Both the position numbers and the translations under genes were made by a program. Below are positions 1 to 12,667 of a DNA stretch of 64,000 bases, one piece after another. The DNA comes from Earliella scabrosa. Lineage: Eukaryota; Basidiomycota; Agaricomycetes; Polyporales; Polyporaceae. How positions within the stretch are numbered: position 1 is the first letter of the stretch; every line of letters begins with the position of its first letter. Under the pieces are notes generated by a model. The model was given only the letters and a program-made list of their open reading frames with translations. It searched no databases and was not told the origin of the DNA. The stretch lies in assembly GCA_022605405.1 (NCBI GenBank), contig JABYQQ010000014.1, forward strand, positions 248,001-312,000, written 5' to 3'.

Positions 1-120
1 TAGTATAGGCATGTTCAGGTAGCCTACGATGAAGGTCCCGCCTGCCGACGAGAGATGTACCTATGCAGGCATCCCGGAGAGGTCCTCCCGCGCGTTCACG
101 ATGGACGCTGCATCGTAGGT

Positions 121-250
121 ACCCATAGACAGTCATGCACACGTCTTCTAGCACTCTCTCTAGTACCTACCCATAGAGGTCATGCACACGTCTTCCAGCA
201 CTCTCTCTAGTACCTACCCATAGAGGTCATGCACACGTCTTTTGGCACCC
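121..250. repeat. 48-bp tandem repeat, about 2.7 copies
   Basis: The motif cccatag recurs at 122, 170 and 218, giving a 48-bp period. Each unit contains a tacctacccatag block followed by a catgcacacgtct block. The stretch from 1 to about 790 holds no gene that I can support. It lies just beyond the 3' end of the first minus-strand gene and may be the outer part of element A or flanking DNA. I found no convincing partner sequence at the other end of A. Confidence 0.8.
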
Positions 251-798
251 TCCCAGGGATGTCTAGCGTGAATGTCTCTGAGGAGCTCCTCATGTCCTAG
301 TATGTTAGGTCCCTATGACATCTGTTGTTTTGATATTGGTTCCTCAAGACATATATCACGACGGAGGATCATTGGAACACGGAATGACACGATAGCGTAC
401 CCTCAGCACTGACACTGTCTGGTGAGTCGTGTGTCAGTAATGAATTGCTACCTTGAATGCGCTCTAGTCAGGGCCTCAATCCATGTTCCGAGACAGATGT
501 GTACTGTGTACTTGAAGCATGACATACATTAATCGAATGCGCAGATATCTGCGTAGGAATCGCTGCTAGTAGTACAGGAATATGGGATGGCGAAGCGCAA
601 GATCATTTCGGGACACGACCAAGTCAGGTGAGAAGAACGAACGAAGAGTACAGATACCGCGGGTACAGCAATGAGGAAGAGCGTCCATGATATGATACGA
701 TATACGAGTCGGCGAGGGAAAAAGCGGCCACTATCCGTTTGTAAGAAGTTCAAGACGTACCGCAGGTGGGGCGCTCCGGAGCCCGGAGCCCCGACTTC

Positions 799-3700
799 TC
801 AACGATTCTCCGGCGGCGGCTCATTTTGCGTCGCAGGCCCTTGTCCCTGTTGCTGTTGGCCGAACTGCTGATACGGGTGCATATGCGGTTGCTGGTGGAA
901 GGTCGGCGGCATGTGTTGCGCGGTGTAAGGAGGCATCCCGCCGGACATATGGTAAGGGGGGTATGCTCCTGGCGGGTTACCGTATGGCGGCGCGGGCGGG
1001 TAGAAGGGTGCACCGTGCGGGGGATACCCGTATGCGCTCGGATAATGACCATACGGCGGAGGGTCGTACATCCCGTAGGGCGCTCCTCTCCTCGCGTCGG
1101 GCTGGCGTTGGGGCTGGCGGTGTGCTTGCGCGAAGTCCGCAGATCCCTGCGGGACGCCCTGCGGACCCCGCCATGGGACATCTCCGCGGCTCTGCTCATG
1201 GACATGCTTGCGAGCGTCGTGGCGTGCCTCCTGTTTGCCCTCCTCGCGGACCTCCTCATGGGCCTCCTCGCGGACCTCCTCACGGACCTCCTCGCGAATC
1301 TCCTTCGGAGCGTACCTGCGGACCTCTTCACGGACCTCCTCGCGGGCCTCCTTTGGAGCGTACTTGCGGACCTCCTCGCGGACTTCCTCGCGGACCTCCT
1401 CGCGGACCTCCTCGCGGACCTCCTTTGGAGCGTACTTGCGGACCCTCTCGCGGACCTCCCTCGGAGTGTGCTCGCGGACCTCTGCGCGGCGCTGCGTGGA
1501 GCGTTCCTGGTCGACCTCCATAGGTACGTCTTCCCGGACCCTCTCCCGAGGCGGAGGTGGGCCGTCCTTGCCGCCCTTCGCAGGTACGTAGTCGCCGCCC
1601 TCCGCACGTTCGCCTCCATCGACCACCATGCGTTCATCCTCGCGATCGTACTCGACGACGTCCGGTGCTGCGTCCGGGCGAACCGCTCGAGGAGCGTCCT
1701 CTGGAGGATCCTGCTGGAGCTTCGTGTGCGGTTGTAGATGTTTACGAGGCTATGTCGGATGAGTGAGGAGACGGTAATGACTGAGTTCGTGCCCATACCT
1801 TGGAAACCGCAGCGGCGTGGGCTTGGTTGTCGCGGACGCGGAGCTGCGTGCTCTCCGCCTCGTTCAGTCGGCGCCGTTTTGACGGAGGTTGACTCCCAGA
1901 ACCTTCAGCCTTGAGACGAGGTTCAGGATCAGTGAGGGAGTGAACGGAATGCTAGAGCTTACCTGTGTGTCGCGATCCTGACGAGCGGACTCGTCCCGAG
2001 GTTTCTTCGTCGATGCTGCACTCGTCCTCGACGTCTTGCCCTCCCTTGACTTAGTCGCGGCGATGATATCGCCGACGTCGGGCAGATCGGGATCGGAGTC
2101 GACCAGCGCGGCCGCCCTGCGCTTGATAGCTGTCGGGTTACCGGCTTTCTTCTTCCTGGGATTCATGGGCGAAGGACTTCCTGCGGAGGCGTCCTGGTAT
2201 TCGTCCGACTCGTCCGAGGGCAACAGAACCGGGTCCTCACCGCGCGCATTGGGAGCAGCGACCTCCCTCCGAGGCGTATCGTGGATGTGAACTGGCACAG
2301 GGCGGAATCGAACGGGAGCTCTCGTCTGCTGAGGAAGTTTCGAAGGACCGGGCGTTGGCGGGGATACTGCTCGCGCGACCTCACCGCTTCGTCCGGAGGG
2401 AGTGGGGCGGATAGTGCGGGAGGCGGGGTGGGTCGTGCGGGCGGCGGATTCCTCGTTGCCCTTGTTGTCGCCCTCATCCGCGTTGTCCTCCCCGTCTCCG
2501 TCGTTCTCGCTGTCGTAATCCGACTCCGACTCCGACTCCGTGTGCTTGCGGGCCTTCTTCGGCGCAGCCTTGCGAGTCTTCTTTGCCGGAGCAGCCGATG
2601 ACTCGTCGTCGGTAGCCTCGGAAGGGATACCGGCGTGGTCGATTCGGCCGTTAGCAAATTGTCGCACTCCACAGGGATCTCTGGCTCCGCCAGGTGGTGG
2701 GGCGCCATACACGACGGGATGCAACGACTTTGTGAGATCTAGAATGCAATCAGCGCGAGGGTCGGGCATAGAGCGGTGCTCGATGAGTACTTACCGGATT
2801 TTGGCCCTTGGTGGAGCACGAATCGCAGTGGGTGAGGGTTCTCTCGGTCACAAATGGCGTTGACTATTGCGGTCAGCGCCGCTCCGCCTAGCCCCTGGAA
2901 ACCCTTCGACTTTTTCTTCGTGGGCACCTTGGCGTTGGGATCGGGTAGTGTGACGGGATAAGGAAGGCCGTGGAGCTGGATCCCCAGACTTGCGAGGACT
3001 GTTGTCAGCTGCTTGCAGGGGAAATTCGAGGAGTCCCACAGCGGCTTAGCGCAGTCTCCAAGCATTTCTGGTCAAGGCCGGGCTGTGAGCGGGTAGGACA
3101 GAAGACCAAAGTAGTACTCACTAGCCAATAGACGCAGATGGTTGATGATGAACTTTGACCTGCCGGCCGCGGTCGGAGGGTCGATGTCTTCGGGAAGGAC
3201 GTACTTCGCGACGATTTCGGTGGCCGGCAGTGAGGTCTTTGATGCTCCTACAGGAGCCTTTTCGACCGCCGGAGCGCGACTAGGAGGGGCTGGCTTGCCT
3301 AGCTTCGCCGCGGTGACGCGCGCATATCTCTCGTCCGCGACCTCGGTATTGTCCTCGTACAGCATATCGCCGAGTTCCCGATCAACGTTATCGCTACCGG
3401 GCAACGGTCGAAGAGTCAGGCTGGTCCTACGTTAGGCTTGGTAGCAGTACTCACTAGACGTGTGTTTTGAATCCTGCGAGCACGGCGCTGTCCTGGATCC
3501 GCAGGCGCGTAGGGAAGAACTACGTAGTATCTTATCAGATCCCGAAGGCGATGTCAGATATCGAGAAACGTACGTCTGTTGCGTTCGGAGTTGTGAACAC
3601 CTTCGCAAGTCCGGTGTCAGAGTTGACGATGTTGCCGGCCACGATCAGGGCGGCGCTGAAGCTGTTCAAGACCTCAGCTTCTTCGAGCTATGAGGTCACA

Positions 3701-6700
3701 GTCAGCCATGCAGATCACTAAGATACAGAGTACGGCGCGCTCACAATCCGTGTGACCTTCCGAAACACAGCAGCGAATTCCTTCTTGCGGCTGCCAACGG
3801 TTACCACGCTGGTATTGTGGAGGTCTTCGTGCAGGCGAAACTTCTCCAAAATCTTCTTCGCGTCCTTGCCGTAGGCTCCCTTGAACTCCTTGTAGCAGGC
3901 GCTACGCAGTTGCAGGTCGGTCTGCCAAGCTGTCGCGGATGAGGCTTGTCAGTCTCGTGTAAGCCACTCGCGACCGAGACTCACTGTCGCGCGCGTCTGT
4001 CCCATGAGTTGTCAGCATAAAAGGTGCAAGGGCAACAGAAGCACGACACGTACCCTCCGACAGTCTCCCAATTTCCGACAAAGCATTCTGCTTGTAGAAC
4101 CGGAGATAGAGGTTCCACATGTTGTTCAACAGATGCTTGCGCGAACGTGCGGCCGACCACTGATCAAATACTTGGCCGACGGCAAGATTTGTGGCGGCAG
4201 CGACCTTCTTGGCGATATTGATGACCTCCTGGAAGCCCTCCTGGAGCAGGCGACGATTCTCGTTGGAGACTCGCCCAGGTGCTCTCGGGCCCTCATCGAC
4301 CCATTCGTCGTCGGTGATATCGAAGATGTTGTCGTCGTCTCCGAAGATGTCGCTGAAGGGGTCATAGTCGTCCTCCACGTCGATGTTTCCAGCTGTGTCC
4401 TGCAAAAAAGCTATGTCAGGAGGAAACACGGTGCTTGGTTTGACAGACGGACGTACGCGGCCTTTGCCCTTGTCAGCGGTTGGAATTGACGTGCCCGCGC
4501 CCGGCGCACTGTAGGAGAGTGTCTCCGATGACCTCGCCGACGTTCCAGCAGCGGGGACGGGATTACCGGAGGGTGACGAGGGAACGTCCTGGGGTACGCC
4601 TGCCCATGGCTCCTGAACGTCAACCGGTGAGTTAACCCCTGGGTCTGCAAGGGGGTATGCGGAAGGACTTACGATCGGGTCTGCGGGAGGGTCTGCGGGA
4701 GGGTGCGCGGGAGGGTGCGCGGGAGGGTGTGCGGGAAGGTGCGCGGGAAGGTGCGCGGGAGGGTGCGCGGGAGGGTGCGCGGGAGGGCGGTCCGGAAGGT
4801 ACGTCGGCGGTTGCGGCGGAGGGCGCGGCGGAGGGTGCTCGAGGGTACCCTCGGGAGGGTACACACGAGGTTGCGGCAGAGGGTTCGCGGGAGGGTGCAC
4901 TGGAGGGTGCGCGTGAGGGTGCGCGGGAGGGTGCGCGGGAGGGTGCTCGGGAGGGCGGTCCGGAAGGTACGTCGGCGGTTGCGGCGGAGGGCGCGGCGGA
5001 GGGTGCTCGAGGGTACCCTCGGGAGGGTACACACGAGGTTGCGGCAGAGGGTTCGCGGGAGGGTGCACGGGAGTGTGCGCGGGAGGGTGCGCGGGAGGGT
5101 GCGCGGGAGGGTGCTCGGGAGGGTGCTCGGGAGGGTGCGCGGGAGGGTGCGCGGGAGGGTGCGCGGGAGGGTGCGCGGGAGGGTGCGCGGGAGGGTGCGC
5201 GGGAGGGTGCGCGGGAGGGTGCGCGGGAGGGTGCTCGGGAGGGGCCTCAACCAGAGGGACCGCACCATCGACTCGGTAGATCGGGTGATTGTTGTACCCA
5301 CCATGCAGGAGATCGAAGCCCTGGTGGCGAGGGTCGACTTGAGGTTGGAAGGCGGCCCCGCTCCCGCCAGCAGCCAAGGCGAAGTCGTTGGAGAACTGAT
5401 ACGGGTCGTAGTTGAATGCGCCGGTGATGTTGGGCTGTGTTTGGGCAAAGTTGCGTGATCCTTGAGGTCCCGCAAGATCTGGATGGGGAATGACATGAGT
5501 ATAGCGTTTGAATTATAAGTTCGCCCAACCCTCACCTTGCTGCCAATAAGGCAAGTTGAAACCCATCTCCTGATCGACGTCCATGGTTCCCCATCGAGGA
5601 GCTCGGGCCACGCGTTGAACCTCGCGATCCAACATCTCCGCGCCGTGCGCTCCGAAGTCTGCATGATAGGTGTTGGGAAGCGGCTGGAGGCGGTGGTTCA
5701 GAGGAGCGTTGCTGTGATACTGATTCCCGGCGAGTAGAACGTTGGGCGGCTCGGCAGGGGCGGTCGGGGGACTTGCGGGAGCAGACAACGCACGCCCGCT
5801 GTCGCTGTCAACAGGAAGGTCGGAGGTGGGCTGGCGAGCGGGAGGTGGGTTGTCGGAGACCTGCTGAGGCACGTCGTGGTGAGCATGCCCGCCGATGACC
5901 GCCTGGTGATGGTCGGCGAAGACGTCGTGGCCATGCGCGGTGTCGGCTGAACTTGCGCGGACCTCCCGAGGGACCTCCCCAGCGCTCAGTCCCGAGCGCT
6001 TCGCGAGGTCTTCGAGTACGTTCTGTCGCACTTGCTGTGGGGGGAGGTGGCTGCGGTCTACAAGGGGGTCGACGGAGGCGTTACGTTCGACACTCCCAAC
6101 ACCCTCCGGAGGCGCGTCGGAGGAGATGTCGCGGCGGGGGACTGCCCTTCCCTTGCCCTTGTCAAGTCGAGGGGCGTGAGCAGACACGTCCTCTCGTTCT
6201 GCGAAAGTGGAAGGAGCCTGCGCGGGAACGCTCGCAGGAACGTCTGCGGGGACGGCGGGAGGCTCACGCCCATGTATCTCCACTCCGGACTCCGTGTGGA
6301 CTGCTGAGGTCACCTCCCGAGACGCAGCGCCTGCTGCGCCGACATTCACGAGTACCTGCTTCGGTACCTCTACCGGCACGCCCGCAGGAGGGTCGTAGAC
6401 GATCCCACCAGGCCCCGAGCTAGCAAGACTAGATCCTATACCCTGAGCATGGTACCGGCGCGGAGCGAATGGCTCGGATTGTATGTCAGTATGCTGACCA
6501 TTGCCGACATAGATCGCCGACACAACCTCTGCAGCTCCGACCTCCCAAGCCTTCGTCCCCTTACCATCTCCCGAAGACGCCCTATTGGCAGGCAAAGCCC
6601 CGCTCGCATCCTGAGGGGTGCTCTTCGCTGGATTCGGCCACAGTCAGAGACGGAGGAAGAGGTATCTATGAGACGGATACTCACAAATATCTCCGCTCGA

Positions 6701-7631
6701 AGTATTCTTCCGGCGGACTCTTGCAGGCTCTGCGCTGGCCGAAGTTCCTGATACGAAGCAGCATGAGATGGGTAAGTGAACAGATGGACAGTTTGACTTA
6801 CCCATCTCATGCTGCTTCGCTTCAGCCTTCGTACGTGAGCGGGTTGCGCGCGAGTGCATGAAGTCTTTGCCAGTCGCTGCGTGTGCTTTGGTGCTTTTTG
6901 GTTTCTTGGCCGCCGTTGCGCCCGTAGTGATAGCTGGCGCGTCCGCGATGGGAACCGCAGATGTCGGCAAAGCGGGTGTAGGAACGGGGGCGGGTGCGTC
7001 GGAGGTTGGGGTGTCGGAGGTTGAGGTCAAAGCGTCGGGAGCGAGAGGAGGGGGGCTAAGGGCTGAACCGGACGATGTCGACAGCGGCGTAGTCGCATCC
7101 TGCGCACTTGTCGAAGCGCCGACGACGGAGGTGGACGTGTCGGAGATGGTCGTCGACGCGTTTTGGGCGTCATGGGACGCGTTCGACACGGTCGTCAACG
7201 CGTTCGGGGCCTTGCGGAACGTGTCGTCGACCGTCGTCGACGCGTTCTGGGTGTTTTGCGACGCGTCGGAGATCGAGCTCAACGCGCTCAGGGGGTCGTG
7301 GGATGCATCGGAGGCGGTCGTCGACCTGCTCGAGGCGTCGGGGGACGCGTCGGATGCGCCGCTGGACTGTTTCTTCCCGGCTAAGAGATGAAAATGAGTA
7401 CATCACTGCCTGCCAGCCCTGACCAGGGAATATTTGCGTACCTCTCGCTCTAGGAAGCGTCTCGGGTTTGCTAGACGGTGGCGGCTTCGCCATCGTCCGT
7501 ATGCGCGTCGATTTGCGGGTCGGTGGGGGAGGGCATTCGACCGGTAGGACGTGTCGCAACGCTCTCGGGGTGGGCGTACCCGATCCCTCGCGTACCGACG
7601 CGTCCAACGGCGCGTCGATGGACGCGTCCAT
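799..7631 (-). CDS. Large disordered protein of an expanded agaricomycete family
   Basis: This is a multi-exon gene read from about 7.6 kb down to 0.8 kb. The N-terminal half is disordered, with Ser/Thr/Asn/Ala repeats, then Pro-rich stretches including a long HPPA repeat (4.67-5.25 kb). A conserved-looking core follows at about 4.3-2.7 kb. It contains an acidic stretch, a helical RRLLQEGFQEVINIA segment, an AGNIVNSDTGLAKVF segment, an FFPTRLRIQDS exon and a VVYGAPPPGG segment. From memory this core matches a protein family that is expanded and uncharacterised in Agaricomycetes. The C-terminal part has acidic/Ser tracts, VREE repeats (1.2-1.5 kb) and a QQQQ tail. Introns are about 50-70 nt; one near 3.94-4.05 kb is about 115 nt. 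The ATG at 7631 is a guess, because the upstream frame stays open to about 8.0 kb. No enzymatic domain is visible, so function is unknown. Confidence 0.65.
1195..1500 (-). repeat. VREE/VRKYAPKE coding minisatellite
   Basis: Twelve-base units (cggacctcctcg on the plus strand) and longer units with ggagcgtactt encode VREEVREE and VRKYAPKE repeats near the C terminus of the first gene. The charged repeat probably forms an extended helix. Reading frame is kept through all units. Confidence 0.8.
4675..5250 (-). repeat. HPPA coding minisatellite with a duplicated 168-bp block
   Basis: Twelve-base units (gtgcgcgggagg on the plus strand) encode tandem His-Pro-Pro-Ala. A block of about 168 bp encoding a less regular Pro-rich sequence occurs twice, at about 4785 and 4953, inside the array. 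The frame is intact across the region. Arrays like this commonly vary in length between strains. Confidence 0.85.
6754..6819. repeat. 24-bp perfect inverted repeat over a splice donor
   Basis: The arms at 6754-6777 and 6796-6819 are perfect reverse complements with an 18-nt loop. On the minus (coding) strand one arm holds an exon end plus its GTAAGT donor, and the other lies inside the intron just before the acceptor. The pre-mRNA could fold so that the 5' splice site is in a stem. Confidence 0.85.
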
Positions 7632-8124
7632 CGGCGCGTTTTGGGCCTTCTCGGGCGGCGGCTGGTACCAATCAGCTTCAGCACTTCTGAAAGAATGGCT
7701 GCAACGGTACCTTGGACATGTGAGATCGCCAGAGTTCGTGGTGGGTGTGGCTGCAGTGGGGCTGATAGCGGTGGTGGTAATGGTGGAGGAGGAGGAGGAG
7801 GAGGAAGAGGAGCAAGGGCAGGTATCAGCCGTGCGTTGCCACCGGCACGGTGCCCAAGGCTCGGAAGCTGTCGCGATGGCAGCTTTTTGGCCTGCGGCGT
7901 GGTGAGCGACGTTCGCGACGACCTCCTGGGCAAATGCTACGTCAAATACAGCAAAGGGAGCTCTGCAGAGACCTCCCCTAGCCCAAACATAGTAAGTACA
8001 CGGCGCAGGCACATGGCGATGCCGTTGTTTGCATGATGCTCCCCCATGCCTGGCTGAAATGATCGCCCTTCAGTACTTCATAACCGCTGCGGTACAAGAT
8101 ACATACATTCACGAACAGTGGTGT

Positions 8125-9094
8125 CTAAGAACCATTCCCGTACTCTACATCTTCGACATGCTCGTGCCAGACGTACTGAAAAAGCTCACCGCGCGCACCG
8201 ATGATTGCGTTGTAATTCTCCCAATATGGCGATCGGGATGTAACGAGAGACTCGGGCTCGACGCCGAGCATCTGATCAGCGCGGCGCAATGAGACCAACT
8301 CATCGCTGATTTGGCAGAGTCGGCTCCTTGTTTTCTCGTGTTCCCATTCAAGCCGCGCCCGCGTATCATCCTCTCCGACGCCGGCGTGCGCACTGCTGGT
8401 TGAGCACGTAGATGAGGGATGGGGAATGGGGCTCGGAGATAACATGCCGTAGGGACTGGTGTAGATGTTCGGGAAATGGACGGTCGTTTCGTGCATGGTC
8501 GACGCCTGCACCGGGGGCAATGGGGCTTCTCCATCGGAGCGCTCGGGCGTCTCGCCGATGGGTTCTGTTTCGTCGGAGTCGAAAATGTCCGTCTCACCCA
8601 CCGGACCAATGGGAGAAGAGAAGGAATCGTCGCGGTCATCCTCTCCTATTGGACCAATGGGAGGGCGGTCAGCAATCGTCCGGGAGAAGAGCGGAGAAGT
8701 CAGCAAATTCGCACTCACCTATTGGCCCGCCCGGAGACTCCAACCGACCTACGTTCGCTACGTGGCCGCCGCCCCCGACAGCATCTTCCGGCCGGTCAAC
8801 GACGGTGTGATTGTCGTCGGGGCTCTCGTCGTCGGAGCTGTGGAACTCTCCAATGGGCTCTACGTCCGATGAATTGGCGTGCGGTGCCGTGCCAGGCCCG
8901 CCGATGACGACTGCACTCTCGACCTCCGCGCCCGCCCCCGGCGCCGGGAGATGAACGGCTTGCTGAATGGGTGCGAAGAGCTCCAACCCGCTAGCGCCGG
9001 CTGCAGGAGCGTCAACCATGGAAGCCGTACTGAGTGGCTCGGGAGCTTGTGCTGACTCTGGAGGGGAGGATGAGCGTGCCTCTCCTATAGGCAT
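8125..9094 (-). CDS. PIG-motif protein of element A
   Basis: Two exons (9094-8719 and 8645-8125) joined over a 73-nt intron give about 298 aa. The intron splits a PIGE motif and splicing restores it. The N-terminal two thirds are acidic and disordered, with five PIGE or PVGE motifs, most followed by Ser/Asp-rich runs such as FHSSDDE and RDDSFSS. The C-terminal part is a helical region with ISDELVSL and YWENYNAII. The second copy in element B (20376-21391) shares this C-terminal pattern and has its own P-x-IG motifs, so I treat them as one family. It is divergent from the Zn-cluster gene at 9460, with 365 bp between the start codons, so the two may share a promoter. Function unknown; the short repeated motifs suggest docking to a partner protein. 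Confidence 0.6.
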
Positions 9095-9459
9095 CCCCGG
9101 AGAGAGTGGCCCTGGAGTTGGCGAGCGGATGCGTAGTCGACGAGCTGCACTCCGTTCTACATTCTACGCATTAGCTTCTGATATGCATCCGACGGGTGAT
9201 ACCTTACCATCTTCGGAGGATGGCGACGTGTCCCTGGGGTGCTTTCCAACCATGAACGGGCCTGCACATAACATTAGCAGCAACTAAACTCAGAGGTTGG
9301 TGTGTGAGTACCTTGCAACCTGGGGAGACGGTAGATGACCGGAACCTCTTCGCGCGATGCGGAGTCTTGTACCCGAGCCCACGTGGGATGGGCGCTTGTA
9401 ATGCCACCGCATGTCATGTGTCGGCTCCTTGGTCGTGCCCATCTCTGTCCTGCTTTCTT

Positions 9460-12454
9460 ATGATGTCTCAACCTGATTCCGCATCCAACTCTGCTAAGCG
9501 ACTGCCACCAACTCCTGAGGCTATCGAAGAGGCTGAAGAGTACTGTAGTCAACTCTACTATGCCTGGAAGGAGCGACCGCCGACAGACTCTGCGTCCCGT
9601 CGGAGTTGGGACCTCCACTTTGCGAAGACCTGCAAAGATCTCGGGAAGGTTCTCAAGCAATATAAATTCAAGACGCTCCCGCCCTTCGTCATCGGTTGCA
9701 TCTGGGAGTTTAACAACTCCTTCTACGCCCGCAGAGCTTTTGTGGACGCGGAAGCCATACGGGACGCCAACGATAGCAGCCATCCGGCCCTCAATCCCGC
9801 ATCTGCTCGCTATATACGCTATCAGCCCGCGACAGAAGGCGAGGTTGTTATACGGGGGCGCGCCGAGATGCGTAACACATGGTGGGAGGTAGATGGTGCG
9901 TATGTGGACCATCATCGTCTGCAACATTGAGCTACACCTCTGTCACCCAAGCACTCACCTGTAACATTAGCCTCCACTGTCAACGAGACCTTCGACGCCC
10001 GTGCTTCAGCGAGCACAGTCATCCCCGACGTGGCAACCTCCGCCGACTCGGAGCAAAATCCCTGTCCTCCCCCTGCTAATCCAACCGGGTCCCCGTCACA
10101 GCCATCCCTCCTCGAGGTCTCTCGCCCGCGCCTGCTCTCACCGCGCCCGCTCTCACCGCTCTCGCCGCGCCCGCTCTCACCGCTCTCGCCGCGCCCGCTC
10201 TCGCCGCGCCCACTCTCGCCGCGCCGTAGGGAGCGCTCTCAGACGCTATCGCAACGCGCGATGTCCGCTGAACCTCGCTCTCAGCCTCAGGGCAAGCGCA
10301 AGGCCTCTCAGTCCCCTCCGCAGGAAGACGATACTGAGCGCTCAGCGAGGACCGGCCCGGGGAACACATCCGAAGTGAATGAAGCCGAATCAGTCCCCGA
10401 AATGTTGTCCTTCGTAAGTTCACACCAACTTTGCGCATTTTATCCCTTGCTCAGCATCGGGCAGCCGTTGGGATGTGGGTGTGAAGGATGCAGAAAGATT
10501 GGGGCAACTTGCGAGGTGGATACGTTTGCTGGGACAGTATGTAAGCAGTGCCGGAAGATCAAGGTGAAATGCAGCTTTATGCAAGTCACCTCAAAGCCCC
10601 TGCGATGCTACCTGGTCTGGCGGTTCTGGAGGGCGTCCCATGAGAACAATGAGAACCCGGATCCCAACTTCATACCTCCAGAATACTCGTCAGACTCAGC
10701 GTCGCCACCAGACTGGTGGCTAGCGCGGACGCCCTCTCGTCGGGACCGCAAGCGCGCACGGACTTCTGAGCCCGTCGGGAGACCTGCGCCGCCACCGTCA
10801 CGGGGTCGTTCCCGCCCTAGATCCGCACCTTCCGCTCCCAGTGAAAAAAACATCGAGCGTCCATCGCTACTGGAAACGACCGCGGGCTCGCCTCAGGGGC
10901 CCCTTCCTCCTCGTCTCCCTCCTCGTCCATCTCCGGCACCCTCATCCGCCGCCTGCGGCCAACCAATTCCCACTCCCGAGCCAGCATGGACTCGTTCGCC
11001 TGCTGTCGTCGTACCTCCACCGTCTGCCCGCAGGCTTCGCTCTCGGACAGCTGCCATCATCCCTCCGGGCGCCGAGGAGGCTCCGGGCAATGCTTCTGGA
11101 CCTGATTCTCATCGGACTTCCCCTGCAACTCACTCACTCACGAAACCTGCTTCGGGAGTAATGCGCGCGGCCCGTTTGAACGGTGCGTGTTTCCGGATTC
11201 TTCAATTGACTTAGCTGATACAGCCACTGCATAGGTTCATGGCGAGATCTACCAACTCTGGCTCGGGCTCCGGCTCCCACCCCTGAACCCGAGGCTGAAC
11301 GCCCTAACTCCCCACCGACTCGGTCCTATCTTCCCGAGTCCTGGCGGCCTAGCGCTAGCATCTCCGACCCCGAACGACTTGCTATTTCCAGTAGCACGAG
11401 CGCGCGACCCCGGACTCCCCCAGCCATCGCATTCCAGCCCGGTGTCAACACGATCCAGTTAGCCGAGGAAGCCCAAAGGCGGATTACCCAGATCCGGGAC
11501 CTCCAATCCTCGCTTGCACGCGCGGCAGCCGAAGCTGAAGCGCTCGCGCAGGACAGTCGTTTGCGACGTCTCGCAGGACAGACGGAAGTCCGGCAGCCAG
11601 AGGCCGTGCCGGAGGCGCTTGAACTACTTGCGGCTCAGCAGACGCAACTAGCAGCCGACAATCGGCGAGGCGCGGAGGTGCTCGGTCGAGTGTCCCAAAC
11701 TCTTGGATCCGTTTGCGCCCTGTTTGAACTTCTGCCGCCCATCCCGATGAACGATCGCGTGTTGTTGGAGATGCTGGACTTGGTCCATCAACTGCGCGAA
11801 CTATACGGCACGATTCAAACGGCGTTTCAAACGAATCAAGAGAGTCTCCGGCCGGTGCAGGAGGAGCTACTGAGGGTTCGCGAAGAGCAGCAGTCTATCA
11901 TCGACCGATTGGATCAGGTCCCCAACGACGTCTCTACAGCAGTTCACCCCCTTCTTCGACGCCTCTATGACCATGTCAATCAAACTCGCCCGAAAGCTTT
12001 ACCAGACGCCATTCCACGTGGACAAGATTCTTCGCCCGCGCGCAACCCTGCTCCTCCCGCGTCTGAGCTCGTCTCATACCAGCCAGTGGCAGGACTATGG
12101 ACAGAGGTCAACGCGCTCAGAGCACGCATCGAAACGCTGGAGGGTGCGCAGGGTTTGCAAATGCAAACTGACGACGGAGCTGCAGGATCCGTGCATGCGA
12201 GTGCTGACGGCGCGCCTGTAGAGGTCAACCCCAGTGCGCCAGACAGCGAGGACGACCTGCGGAGGATGGTAGTTGACCTTGGTAGACGTGTGACACGACT
12301 TGAGGGCGCCCAGGACAGTCGACTCGCTGTTCGTGAGTATCTGGAACAGCTTGGGCTGGACGGTGACCTATTGCGCCGTCTGGCATGCACGACGGCTGCT
12401 CAGTCTACCAAATACGCGTTTCCCGGTTGGTCATGGGGCTCTGGAGGTAGATAA
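9460..12454 (+). CDS. Zn2Cys6-like cluster protein of element A
   Basis: Starts at ATGATG (9460). The first exon encodes a helical N-terminal domain (EEYCSQLYYAWKERP, FVIGCIWEFNN). A disordered Ser/Pro/Arg exon with LSPRP repeats follows. After an intron at about 10.41-10.45 kb comes a cysteine cluster spaced C-x2-C-x6-C-x9-C-x2-C-x6-C (about 10.48-10.57 kb), which matches the spacing of the fungal Zn(II)2Cys6 binuclear cluster. Unlike typical Gal4-type factors, the cluster is internal. The C-terminal quarter (11.46-12.45 kb) is rich in heptad-like Leu and Gln and probably coiled coil, with a second short helix-rich tail. It may bind DNA as a dimer. The paralogue in element B keeps the same order: N-terminal helices, disordered region, cluster, coiled coil. 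It is divergent from the PIG-motif gene. Confidence 0.65.
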
Positions 12455-12667
12455 AACCGCGCGAGTCAAGTAGTACCATGTATTTCGAGTTCGAATTTAG
12501 TCGCTCATGCTCGGCAGTCAGAATGATGCGTCCGCGTGCGACATCAAGGGTCGACGCTGAACGGAGACGGCATCAGAACCGGCCTCCTCACATTGCTTTG
12601 CTGGCATCCCCGACCCCGTTCCCCTCAGCTTACTCAACTTGGACTGCGTGCCTCTCCTCGCAAGACT

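Noticed and set aside
750..1796. Long Arg-rich and Leu-rich frames on both strands over the VREE array
   Set aside because: They are other-frame readings of a repeat whose coding frame joins by splicing to the upstream exons.
3460..3721. Plus-strand frames around 3.5-3.7 kb
   Set aside because: The minus strand here gives spliced exons (FSAALIVAGNIVN, FFPTRLRIQDS) that fit the gene on either side.
4657..5458. Plus-strand frames of REGA/GRVR/AGGC repeats
   Set aside because: Shadows of the HPPA-coding minisatellite on the minus strand.
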